Source: Syntrophobacter fumaroxidans MPOB
Lineage (GTDB): Bacteria; Desulfobacterota; Syntrophobacteria; Syntrophobacterales; Syntrophobacteraceae
Reading direction: 5' to 3'
Assembly: GCF_000014965.1 (NCBI RefSeq)
Contig: NC_008554.1
Coordinates: 2,282,001-2,346,000, forward strand
Length of the DNA: 64,000 nucleotides
Shown here: positions 54,925 through 64,000 of the stretch, one piece after another
Layout: each line of letters starts with the position of its first letter
Position numbering within the stretch: position 1 is the first letter of the stretch
Translations under genes and position numbers: made by a program
The notes under the pieces: generated by a model
Database searches by the model: none
What the model was told of the DNA's origin: nothing
What the model saw: the letters and a program-made list of their open reading frames with translations, nothing else

Positions 54925-56373
54925 TTATGTTCCGGCAGGCTCGGTCCGGGCGTGGAAGCCGGCAAAGAGGCGCTGATGCGCGAGGGACCACAGTTCATCC
55001 CCGTGCGTGCCGTCCTGGGGAAACCCGACGGTGGCGACATAGGCGTGCAGCTTCGCTCCCTTGCCTCGCGTGCGGATGATCTGACGGCCTATGTCCTCCA
55101 TGCGGGCGAGGTGCAGTTCGGCCTCCTGAACGGTCGTTTCCGGGAAAATGATGCCGTAACGGTTTTCCGCCATCTGGCCCACGGAGACTTCCGCGGGAAG
55201 GATGCCGCAGATGGCTCCCGCCAAATCCCTTTGCCACTGGCGAATCAGTTTGGGGGCGGCCTTGGTGTAAAGCACCTGCCACGGCTCATACTGGACGACC
55301 GCCAGAGTGAAAGGCGTGCTCCCCTGCATCGCCGCTCCCAGCATCTCATCGAGCCGCGCTTCAAAGCTGAAGGGATTGTAAAGCGCGGTGGCCAGATCGT
55401 AAGCCCGCAGGTGATCGCATTCCTCCTTGTAGCAGAGCTGTTCGAGCAGCAACTGGAAGAAGTGCAGGGCGTGCGACACGGCCTGCTCGAACTCCTGGTT
55501 CAACTCCATCGCCTGCCGGGACAGAAACGCCATGGCCAGCACGTGCCCGAGCGAGGTCTCCGCGGGCAGCCCCCAGAGGGTGCCGTGATGCGGCAGGCTC
55601 TCAGCCGGAGTGAACAGAAAATGTTCGGAGGCCTGGGGATTGAGCCGCGTGATGAGAAGCGGCTTGCCGGTCTGGAATATCCGCCCGATCAGCCCCTGCT
55701 TGACCACGTAGTGCGTGCTGATGAGGCTGCGGGGCACGTTGGGCGTGCACGAGTAGAGGCGGTAGTTGGCGCTCGCCGGGTCGCGCAGCGAGAGGAAACC
55801 GTATTCCGCGCCCACCAGCCGGCAGCATTCTTCGACCACCAACCGGCTGTAATCCTCGAGGGCATGCCCTTTGAACGCCACATCATCCAGGCGCGTCCAA
55901 AGCTCGAAAATGCGCGAGTAATTGTGCCGTTGAACGGCTTGTTGCTGGCGCAGCAAGAGTTCGTGCAGGACGTCCGCGATTTCGCGGATCCATTTCTGCT
56001 GCTTGTCGTTGAACCCCCAGCCGTACTTGGTGTCCACGTACAGCACCCCGGCGCCGTCGCCCACCGGAACTGCAAAAAGCCCCTTGATGTGCGACTCCCC
56101 CTCACGATAAAAAGGAACGGTGGACGCAAGAGACGCCGATATATCCGGGAGCTTGTCCAGGTGAATGGTCTGACCGACCTTCTGAACCTGGGAGAGGATG
56201 CCGCTTTGCTCCAGCGGCAGCGTCACCCGTTCGGGAAGGAACTTGCTCAACGACTGCGAAGCCGCCATGCTGAGCTGTCGAAGTTTCGGGTCGATGACGA
56301 AGAAAGCCGTCGTGTAGGCTTCCAGGATGTTGCTGAGGAGGCTTACAAGCGATTGGTAGGGATTGGGGTGCAT
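54925..56373 (-). CDS. GAF-GAF protein with degenerate GGDEF-like C-terminus
   Basis: This 482-residue cytoplasmic protein has a first GAF domain (~20-150: FFVIDPKLRQLSMAASQSLS, GLFAVPVGDGAGVLYVDT), a second (~165-310: SRLVVEECCRLVGAEYGFLS, GLIGRIFQTGKPLLITRLN) and a C-terminal domain (~335-475) with a diguanylate-cyclase-like pattern (YDLATALYNPFSFEARLDEM, VGQMAENRYGIIFPET) but no GGDEF signature. It is probably a non-catalytic signalling protein. It is the gene before mreB in the same direction, so it may tune cell shape; that is inference from position only. The ATG is weakly preceded by CGAATGTAGCGT. Confidence 0.75.
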   Translation of the reverse strand: MHPNPYQSLVSLLSNILEAYTTAFFVIDPKLRQLSMAASQSLSKFLPERVTLPLEQSGILSQVQKVGQTIHLDKLPDISASLASTVPFYREGESHIKGLFAVPVGDGAGVLYVDTKYGWGFNDKQQKWIREIADVLHELLLRQQQAVQRHNYSRIFELWTRLDDVAFKGHALEDYSRLVVEECCRLVGAEYGFLSLRDPASANYRLYSCTPNVPRSLISTHYVVKQGLIGRIFQTGKPLLITRLNPQASEHFLFTPAESLPHHGTLWGLPAETSLGHVLAMAFLSRQAMELNQEFEQAVSHALHFFQLLLEQLCYKEECDHLRAYDLATALYNPFSFEARLDEMLGAAMQGSTPFTLAVVQYEPWQVLYTKAAPKLIRQWQRDLAGAICGILPAEVSVGQMAENRYGIIFPETTVQEAELHLARMEDIGRQIIRTRGKGAKLHAYVATVGFPQDGTHGDELWSLAHQRLFAGFHARTEPAGT

Positions 56374-56673
56374 ACGCTACATTCGCCTTCCGCTCATGAA
56401 TCCTTCCGGCAACGGCTTTCCCCCGGAGGCGCCCGGCCCGGTGGAGCGCCGGTTTGCATCGCTTTCGGGAGCGTCGCCCGGGGTGTTCGAACCCGGCGGG
56501 GAACAGGAATTGCGGGTCCCGGGGACTCCTTTTTCCCATCCCTGCAGGCTTGGCGTCGCTTCCGCGTTATAATGCCTCCGGTGTCCGGGGATGGGGGCAC
56601 TCACCTTGTTTTTCGGAGACGGTGAATATCACTCCATTAGAGTATTAAAGGGAAAAAGTAAAGCGAGAATCAC
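56374..56673. other. Divergent intergenic region between the GAF gene and mutL
   Basis: The 300-bp gap holds a perfect -10 box TATAAT at 56568-56573 (plus strand) without a good -35 at the right distance. It could serve mutL or be chance. A weaker inverse box is readable for the leftward gene. No gene is supported. Confidence 0.35.
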
Positions 56674-58686
56674 ATGGCCAGAATCACGATTTTGCCCGAT
56701 ATCCTGTGCAACCAGATCGCCGCCGGAGAAGTGGTGGAGCGGCCGGCCGCCGTCGCCAAGGAGCTCCTCGAGAACAGCATCGACGCCGGCGCCCGAAGGA
56801 TCTCCCTGTCCATCGCCGACGGAGGCCGAAAAGAGATCCGGGTGGTGGACAACGGCTCGGGCATGCACCCCGACGATGCGCTCCTGGCCCTGGAACGCCA
56901 CGCCACCAGCAAGATCCGGTCCATCGAGGACCTGCAGGCGATCGGTTCCCTGGGGTTTCGCGGCGAAGCCCTTCCCAGTATCGCCGCGGTGAGCCGCTTC
57001 GAACTGGTGACGCGCGAACCCGATGCCGTCGCGGGGACGTTCATCCGGGTCGAAGGCGGCGTGGTGCGCGAGGTCCGCGAAACCGGGTCCCCCGCGGGAA
57101 CCAGGATCACCGTTCGCGACCTTTTCTACAACGTGCCCGCTCGACGCAAATTCCTGCGCGCCGCGGACACCGAAACCGCATACATCTGCGACCAGTTCCA
57201 GCGGCTGGCCATGGCTCACCACGCCGTCCATTTTCAGCTCATCAACCGGGAACGCACCCAATACGACTTCCCCGGCGCGGCCTCGCCCGAAGAGCGGGCC
57301 GGGCAGGTTCTCGGCGCCGAGACCCTCAAGCGCGCCATCCCCTTTTGCGTGGAAAACGCGTCCGCCAGGCTCCGAGGCATGGTCGGCACACCCGACCTGC
57401 AGCGGGCCAACAGCCATTCCCTCTTCGTTTTCGTGAACGGCCGGCCGGTCTGGGACCGCGCCGTCAACCGGGCGATCCTCGCGGCCTTCGAGAGCCTCAT
57501 CCCGCGGGGCAAGTTCCCCGTCGCGGTGCTCTTCCTCGAGCTCGATCCCCTCCATGTGGACGTCAACGTTCACCCCACCAAGCGCGAAGTCCGGTTCAAG
57601 CACCCCGGAGGCGTCATCGACACCGTGCGCGGGGCCATCCGCGACGCTCTGTGCCACCTCAGGCCGCTCCACGGCTCCGCCGCTGCCGCACCCCGTCCCT
57701 TCTCCGAAACGGCGGACCAGCGGGCTTTCCGCGATTCCCTGGTGAGGGAAGGCCAATTGTCCTTCGACCGCGGCCGTCCCCTCTCGCGCCCGCCAGGCTT
57801 CCCGTCCGAGCGTTGGCGCGAAAGGCACCGGCCCGACGCCGAACCGCCGTACCCGCTCTTGCGCGAGCCGGCGCCGACGGAGAATCCCCGCCGCGAGGCC
57901 GGATCTCCGCCCGCAGCCCCCGCCGATTCACTCTTCGACGAAGGCGCGGCGCCGCAGCCCGACAATCCCGACACCGACTTTTTTGCCGAACCGAAGCGGG
58001 CGGCCGGCGGGCCGGCCTCGACCCATGCGCCCGTCACGGTCGATACGGCGGCCTTCGCGGACGCCTTCCAGGCCTTCGAAGCCGCGACACACCTCCATGC
58101 CGGCGATGTCCCGGCTCTTGCCGAGCTTCCCGTCATCGGCCAGCTCGCCAACACCTACATCCTGCTCGAAGCCCCCGACGGGCTGATCCTCATCGACCAG
58201 CACGCGGCTCACGAGCGCATCATCTTCGACGCCCTCTCCTTTCCGGCCGGCGGTCCGGCCCGGCAGAGGCTGATACGCCCGGCCGTCATCGATCTCCCCC
58301 CGCGCGATGCGGCCATGCTCCGCCGCTGGCTGCCGCTGCTCGAGGAAATCGGCGTCGAAATCGAATCCTTCGGCGGCGACTCCTTCGTCGTGCACGCCGT
58401 CCCGGCACCCCTTGGCGAATGCCCGCCCGAGGGGCTGGTCCGCGAGTTGCTCGCCTCGGCCATCGAAGGCGATGACGCCCCGCGCTGGAACGTCCTCGGC
58501 CGCCTGGCCAAGACCGCCGCCTGCCACCGCGCCGTGAGGGCGGGCCAGCGGCTGAGACCCGAGGAAATCCGGCTCCTCCTGGAAGGGCTCGACCGTACCC
58601 GGTTCGCTTCCACCTGCCCGCACGGCCGCCCGGTCTGGTACAAGATGACCCTCTCCGACGTCGCCAGGCTCTTCCAGCGCACATGA
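56674..58686 (+). CDS. mutL: DNA mismatch repair protein MutL
   Basis: This 670-residue GHKL ATPase begins ITILPDILCNQIAAGEVVER, followed by AVAKELLENSIDAGARRISL, VVDNGSGMHPDDALLALERH, IGSLGFRGEALPSIAAVSR and FYNVPARRKFLRA. A disordered Pro/Ala-rich linker (~340-480) joins a C-terminal dimerisation domain carrying endonuclease-type motifs: LILIDQHAAHERIIFD, TAACHRAVRAGQRL and CPHGRPVWYKM. The DQHAxxE motif ends in Asp where Glu is usual. The enzyme would nick the new strand after MutS signals. The start follows GAATCACATG weakly; family length agrees. It is followed by miaA, a common neighbour. Confidence 0.93.
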   Translation: MARITILPDILCNQIAAGEVVERPAAVAKELLENSIDAGARRISLSIADGGRKEIRVVDNGSGMHPDDALLALERHATSKIRSIEDLQAIGSLGFRGEALPSIAAVSRFELVTREPDAVAGTFIRVEGGVVREVRETGSPAGTRITVRDLFYNVPARRKFLRAADTETAYICDQFQRLAMAHHAVHFQLINRERTQYDFPGAASPEERAGQVLGAETLKRAIPFCVENASARLRGMVGTPDLQRANSHSLFVFVNGRPVWDRAVNRAILAAFESLIPRGKFPVAVLFLELDPLHVDVNVHPTKREVRFKHPGGVIDTVRGAIRDALCHLRPLHGSAAAAPRPFSETADQRAFRDSLVREGQLSFDRGRPLSRPPGFPSERWRERHRPDAEPPYPLLREPAPTENPRREAGSPPAAPADSLFDEGAAPQPDNPDTDFFAEPKRAAGGPASTHAPVTVDTAAFADAFQAFEAATHLHAGDVPALAELPVIGQLANTYILLEAPDGLILIDQHAAHERIIFDALSFPAGGPARQRLIRPAVIDLPPRDAAMLRRWLPLLEEIGVEIESFGGDSFVVHAVPAPLGECPPEGLVRELLASAIEGDDAPRWNVLGRLAKTAACHRAVRAGQRLRPEEIRLLLEGLDRTRFASTCPHGRPVWYKMTLSDVARLFQRT

Positions 58687-58745
58687 CCGGGACAACAGCC
58701 GGATTTCGATATCCCCCTTCTTCCGGAAGGGGTACGAAGAGGAGA

Positions 58746-58854
58746 GGCGAATCCTTGAGCGAACTACCGTCAAAGACCGTGGACGCCCGCCCCCCGGATT
58801 GTAGGGTCATACGGACAGGACAGGTGAATCCTTGAACGACACAACGGCAAAGAC
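58746..58854 (+). repeat. Direct repeat of the miaA initiation region
   Basis: GGCGAATCCTTGAGCGAACT followed by ACCGTCAAAGAC (58746-58777) recurs as GGTGAATCCTTGAACGACAC followed by AACGGCAAAGAC (58823-58854), 77 bp apart. The TTG of the second unit is the likely start of miaA; that of the first opens a frame of about 26 codons ending at the second unit. Confidence 0.65.
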
Positions 58855-59838
58855 TCTCAATTGCTCCCCGGCCTCCCGCGACGGGTTCCCGGAGACGCTC
58901 GGCGACTTCGGGCGCACGCGCGTCGACCTTCCCGTCGTCCTCGTGGCGGGCCCCACCGGAGTGGGCAAGACCGCGTTCGCCGTCGAGCTCGCCCGCGCCC
59001 TGGGCTCCGAGATCGTCAACGCCGACTCCATGCAGGTCTATCGGCACATGGACATCGGCACCGCCAAGCCCACCCCGCGGGAACGCTCGGCCGTTCCACA
59101 CCACCTGATCGACATCGTCGACCCCGATGAACCCTTCGATGCGGGCGACTACCTGGCCCGGGCAAGACCCGTCATCGCGACCCTGCACGAGGCGGGCAAG
59201 GTCCCCATCGTCGTCGGCGGCACGGGGCTCTACCTCAAGGTTCTCACGCGCGGCATCTGCGCGGGCGCTCCCGGCGATCCCGACGTGCGCCGACGGCTGA
59301 TCGAGGAGGAACTGACCCTCGGGCTTCCCGCTCTCCACGAGCGGCTGCGCGACGTGGACCCGCCGCTCGGCGCCCGCATCCACCCCAACGACCGCCAGCG
59401 CATCCTCCGGGCGCTCGAAGTCTTTCACCATTCCGGCAAGCCGCTCTCTTACTGGCAGCGGCAACACCGCTTCGAAGACGCTCCGTACCGGACGCTCAAG
59501 ATTTTCCTCCACCGGCCGCGGGAAGTACTCTACGCGCGCATCAACGACCGGGTGGACGCCATGATGGCGCAGGGTTTCCTCGATGAGGTGCGAAACCTCC
59601 TCGCCATGGGCTGCGGGCCGGAGCTCAAGCCCATGCAGTCGCTGGGCTACAGGCAAATGGCGCGCCATCTGCGCGGGGAGATGTCCCTGGATGAGGCCGT
59701 GAACGAAATCCGGCGCGACACCCGGCGCTACGCCAAGCGGCAGCTCACCTGGTTTCGCGCCGACCCGGAATACCGGTGGTTCGATGCCGCGGACACGCAC
59801 GGGCTTGTGGCCCGGATCGTGCGGGAAACCCCCGATCT

Positions 59839-59860
<22 letters not shown>
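58832..59860 (+). CDS. miaA: tRNA dimethylallyltransferase
   Basis: This 342-residue enzyme transfers a dimethylallyl group to A37 of tRNAs reading UNN codons. Seen are the P-loop VLVAGPTGVGKTAFAVELAR, EIVNADSMQVYRHMDIGTAK, VPHHLIDIVDPDEPFDAGDY, IVVGGTGLYLKVL and the tRNA-contact motif ELKPMQSLGYRQMARHL, then RRYAKRQLTWFRADPEYRWF. Residues 1-30 are not conserved; the TTG start at 58832 is the only reasonable choice and follows AGGACAGGTGAATCC. The gene follows mutL as in many proteobacteria. Its last 22 bp overlap the convergent nspC. Confidence 0.93.
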
Positions 59861-60975
<1,115 letters not shown>

Positions 60976-61498
60976 GCATCGTGCCTCAAAAAGCGTTTTC
61001 CAGGCGTAACCATTGGCAATTTCCGACAATTGTGGAATGCCGAGTCGTACATCGCACCCCCAAAAGCGTGCCTCGCCCCGCGCCGATATGAGGCGTCTGC
61101 CGGAGCGGTTTTCCGACAAAAAACGGGGTTTCTTCCCCGTACGGGCGTAGGACCGGGGTTTATCCCCGCCCCCAAACCGAAACCCCGCCCCTTGCTACGA
61201 TTTGCGCCGCAGACCACGCCCTTTCTCACGGCGCGGGTCGGGATGAACCGCGTCCATATCTCGAGCCCCGGTGCGGACGGAGATGCCCCCCGGTTTAACG
61301 GCATCGCGGCCGAGCCGAATCTCCCGTTCCCCGTGCCGCCCGGCACCCCCAGACCGCCCCTCCGGGCAGTCGGCGCTTTCCGTTGTTGCCGTCGTTGCGC
61401 CGTTGCGTGAGCATCCCCGGGTATTTCCCGTCAGCCCCCCGGTTTTCGCTCTTCCCTGGCCCGGGGTTGCGCCGTGGCGTGAGCATCCCGGCAATCAA
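60976..61498. other. 523-bp gap between nspC and its partner gene, with two short repeats
   Basis: Two near-identical units GTTGCGCCGTTGCGTGAGCA (61394-) and GTTGCGCCGTGGCGTGAGCA (61466-) lie 72 bp apart. They share the core of the repeats at 21742 and 26552. No gene is supported here, although both strands are open for long stretches because of high GC. The gap makes a single nspC operon doubtful. Confidence 0.5.
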
Positions 61499-62677
61499 TC
61501 ATTCCAGGAACTTCTCCGTCCACGGCAGGCCGTAACCGCCGATTCTCTCCATGAACGGCGACGGGTCGAACTGCTCGACGTTGAAGACGCCCCGGCCGCG
61601 CCATTTCCCGGTCAGCATCAGCTGGGCGCCGAGCATGGCCGGAACTCCCGTCGTGTAGGATATGGCCTGGGCCTTGACTTCCCGGTAGGCTTCGGCGTGG
61701 TCGCAGACATTGTAGATGAAGTACTTGCGCGGTTTTCCTTCCTTCGTCCCGGTGATCATGCAGCCGATGCAGGTCTTGCCCCGGTAGTTGGCGCCCAGCG
61801 AGGACGGTTCCGGCAGGAGCGCCTTCAGGAATTGCAGGGGCACGATCCGGCAGCCCTGGAAGGAGACGGGATCGATGCGCGTCATGCCAACGTTCTGGAG
61901 GACGCGCAGGTGCGTGAGGTATTCCTGCCCGAAGGTCATCCAGAACCTGATCCGCCGAAGCCCGGGGATGTGCTTCACCAGGGATTCCAGTTCCTCGTGG
62001 TACATGAGGTACATCTCGCGGGGCCCGATTTCCGGGAAATCGAAAGTCTCGTGCACGCAGAGCGGCTCCGTTTCCAGCCACTGCCCGTTTTCCCAGTACT
62101 TGCCGCGCGCCGTGACTTCCCGGATGTTGATTTCCGGGTTGAAGTTGGTGGCGAAGGGGTGCCCGTGCTCCCCGGCGTTGCAGTCCATGATGTCGATGGC
62201 GTGGACGGCGTCGAAGTGTTTCTGCAGGGCGTGGGCGCAATAGATATTGGTGACGCCCGGGTCGAAGCCGCATCCGAGGAGCGCCATCAGCCCCTTTTCC
62301 CGAAAGCGGTCATGGTAGTCCCACTGCCACTTGTAACAGAATCTGGCTTCGTCGGGGGGTTCGTAGTTGGCGGTGTCCAGGTAGTCGACACCGGTTTCCA
62401 GGCAGGCTTCCATGATGGAGAGATCCTGGTACGGCAGTGCGACATTGATGATGACATCCGGTTTCACGGCCCGGATCAGGGCGACGAGCTCGGGCACGTT
62501 GTCCGCGTCCACGCGTTCCACGCGGATGGGCCGCGCAATCTGGTCCCTGATCCGCTCGCATTTGGACAACGTCCGGCTGGCCAGGGTGATTTCCGAAAAG
62601 ACCTCGGGCACCTGCGCGCACTTGTGAGTCACCACGCCTCCGACGCCGCCCGCGCCGATGATCAGCACCTTGCTCAT
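61499..62677 (-). CDS. Carboxynorspermidine synthase (saccharopine dehydrogenase-like)
   Basis: This 392-residue NAD(P)-dependent enzyme joins aspartate semialdehyde to a diamine to make carboxynorspermidine or carboxyspermidine. Seen are the nucleotide-binding motif SKVLIIGAGGVGGVVTHKCA, IRVERVDADNVPELVALIRA, DVIINVALPYQDLSIMEACL, TGVDYLDTANYEPPDEA and LLGCGFDPGVTNIYCAHAL. These are the marks of the Lys1/saccharopine dehydrogenase family in its polyamine branch. The gene pairs with nspC downstream. The start at 62677 follows AAAGGAGTGGCG, an excellent site. Whether norspermidine or spermidine is the end product cannot be told. Confidence 0.9.
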   Translation of the reverse strand: MSKVLIIGAGGVGGVVTHKCAQVPEVFSEITLASRTLSKCERIRDQIARPIRVERVDADNVPELVALIRAVKPDVIINVALPYQDLSIMEACLETGVDYLDTANYEPPDEARFCYKWQWDYHDRFREKGLMALLGCGFDPGVTNIYCAHALQKHFDAVHAIDIMDCNAGEHGHPFATNFNPEINIREVTARGKYWENGQWLETEPLCVHETFDFPEIGPREMYLMYHEELESLVKHIPGLRRIRFWMTFGQEYLTHLRVLQNVGMTRIDPVSFQGCRIVPLQFLKALLPEPSSLGANYRGKTCIGCMITGTKEGKPRKYFIYNVCDHAEAYREVKAQAISYTTGVPAMLGAQLMLTGKWRGRGVFNVEQFDPSPFMERIGGYGLPWTEKFLE

Positions 62678-62860
62678 CGCCACTCCTTTATTCATCGCCA
62701 TCCGTAATGACAGCCGGCGGCCCGACCGGGACAGCCCTCCCACGAAGCCTTCCGGGCGATCGCTCCGGGAAACGCGGCGCGCCCGTCCCGCACTCAGGCG
62801 CCCGTCCCGCACCGCTTGCCCGTTGAAAAAATAATTATAGTGGATCACTTAAAGGAGTCA

Positions 62861-63307
62861 ATGAAGGATGAGAACCGCAAGACCAGGGTTTACGAGCATG
62901 GACGCTTTTTGTATACAGCTATGAAAGCGCATCTGCCGATTCTTGAGGGGGAAACCGGCAGGCGCGTCTCCTTCGCTTTTCCGCCTGTTGTTGCGAATGC
63001 CCGGTCGTGCAGGACCTTGCGCGGCGACGCCCCGGGAGCCGCGGGGTGGACCGGATGCCGCACGGCGACTGCCGCCCCCTTCAGTTCGGGGTGCCCGGCC
63101 GAACGCTATGCGGCATGGGAAAGCCACGATCACCCGGGCTCGCTGCGACGGGTGAGAGAATATCATCCGGTGGGCCGTCATTACGGGACCGTCCCCGCTC
63201 CCGACCCTCGGGGTCCGCGGCGCCGTGCGCAACCGGGACCGGTTTGCACGGATCGATTCCGAGGCGGGAGCTTTGCCCACACTGAAAACAAACGGGAGAC
63301 AACGGAT
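62861..63307 (+). other. In-frame open region with its own start ahead of the SDR gene
   Basis: An ATG at 62861 behind AAAGGAGTCA opens a frame that runs 149 codons without a stop straight into the SDR gene in the same phase. The first part (MKDENRKTRVYEHGRFLYTA, MKAHLPILEGETGRRVSFAF) looks natural; the later part is Arg/Pro/Gly-rich and less convincing. It may be an N-terminal extension, a lost small gene or a chance opening in GC-rich DNA. The same stretch is also open on the minus strand. Confidence 0.35.
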
Positions 63308-64000
63308 ATGAAAACGTTCTATGCGAACAAGGTTGCGGTGGTGACGGGCGGTGCCTCGGGCATCGGCCTGGCGATGACGGAGCTGATGCTGGGGTTCGGG
63401 GCCGTGGTGATCATGGCGGACATCAACGAAACCGGGCTGAACGCCGAATCCGCCCGGCTGGAGGAACAGTACCCGGGCAAGGTTTTCGCCAGGAAGACGG
63501 ATATCGGCAAAGCCGATGAGGTGAAGGCGCTGGTGGATCATGCCGTGGAAAAGGGCGGCCGGCTGGATTTGATGTTCAACAACGCCGGGCTCGGGTTGAC
63601 GAAGCCGATCGACCAGATCACCATGGACGACTGGAAATTCGCCTTCGATGTGAACTTTTACGGCGCGTTGTACGGCACCCTGGAGGCGCGACGGGTGATG
63701 CGCGCGCAGGGCGGCGGCGGGCATATAGCGAACACGGCCTCGGGCATCGCATTTGCCCCGATGCCGCTGCAGGCCATGTACAGCGCGACGAAGGCGGCGC
63801 TGCACGCGCTGACGCTCTCCCTGCGGGCCGAATGCTGGGACGAGAACATCTTCCTGCATTCGGTGATACCGGGCACCGTGGCCACTCCGATATTCGCGGG
63901 GTCCCGGGTTCCGAAAGGCGCCTTGAAGCCGGAGGAATCGGCACGCGTCATCCTTGAGAAAGTGAAGGATAATATGAGGATCGTCTTTGTCACTTCCAGC
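63308..64000 (+). CDS. Short-chain dehydrogenase/reductase, 3' end outside window
   Basis: The 231 residues seen form a classical SDR: cofactor motif KVAVVTGGASGIGLAMTELM, VIMADINETGL (Asp after the second strand favours NAD), LDLMFNNAGLGLTKPI, NTASGIAFAPMPLQAMYSAT with the catalytic Ser/Tyr/Lys (YSATK), and SVIPGTVATPIF. The C-terminal substrate loop is cut by the window edge. The start at 63308 (MKTFYANK) fits the family and follows CGGGAGACAACGGAT. The substrate is unknown. Confidence 0.88.
   Translation, partial: MKTFYANKVAVVTGGASGIGLAMTELMLGFGAVVIMADINETGLNAESARLEEQYPGKVFARKTDIGKADEVKALVDHAVEKGGRLDLMFNNAGLGLTKPIDQITMDDWKFAFDVNFYGALYGTLEARRVMRAQGGGGHIANTASGIAFAPMPLQAMYSATKAALHALTLSLRAECWDENIFLHSVIPGTVATPIFAGSRVPKGALKPEESARVILEKVKDNMRIVFVTSS

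Noticed and set aside
54850-56625. 591-codon plus-strand frame across the GAF gene
   Set aside because: Antisense shadow; the minus strand has coherent GAF domains.

Overview
The window looks like a chromosomal segment of a high-GC, strictly anaerobic Desulfobacterota (deltaproteobacterial) organism. The two-component proteins, the MoaA, MutL, MiaA, MreB and RecD2 homologues and the carboxynorspermidine route to polyamines are typical of that group, and the general look is Syntrophobacter-like. That placement is inference from gene content and style; no marker gene here fixes the species.

Layout. (1) 1-814: end of an RlmI-type rRNA methyltransferase. (2) 818-3114: remnant early region of a Mu-like phage: a leftward repressor whose S24 catalytic dyad is lost, an AT-rich operator region, a rightward Ner-like regulator and three small proteins. 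No MuA/MuB transposase genes follow. (3) 3486-7992: a response-regulator/PAS/histidine kinase and a TMTC-type membrane protein with TPRs, separated by the first copy of a structured dispersed repeat. (4) 8178-32084: a nearly complete lysis, packaging, head and tail cluster in Mu gene order (lysozyme, holin, gp25-gp37-like genes). The tail genes are of the long flexible lambda-like kind (tail tube, chaperone with a -1 frameshift site, tape measure, M-, L-, K- and J-like proteins) and no sheath gene is present, so the particle would resemble transposable siphophages. A second repeat copy sits inside the tail operon just ahead of the J-like gene. (5) 32085-39754: a decaying accessory stretch with a reversed phage gene, gene fragments, an AT-rich island carrying a winged-helix/PIN-like/membrane protein, an ORF split by an in-frame amber codon, an IS1634-family insertion sequence and a VapC-like fragment. 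(6) 39755-64000: ordinary chromosome: FmdB zinc ribbon, OsmC, MoaA, hybrid kinase, LysR, TrmO-like, RecD2-like helicase, DarP/YjgA, a PAS protein, ROK kinase, CBS-ACT protein, MreB, a GAF protein, MutL, MiaA, the NspC/carboxynorspermidine synthase pair and the start of an SDR oxidoreductase. Repeat copies 3 and 4 lie in this part.

How it fits together. The phage cluster encodes packaging, capsid maturation (protease plus a nested scaffold), tail building and lysis, but nothing visible for integration or replication, so it is best read as a defective or domesticated Mu-like prophage. The most unusual feature is the four-copy repeat (about 235 bp, or 305 bp with an extra 68-bp module). It has inverted termini and almost all of its length can fold into stable hairpins. 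In two copies the 68-bp module, which contains a terminator-like hairpin, sits at opposite ends of the element.
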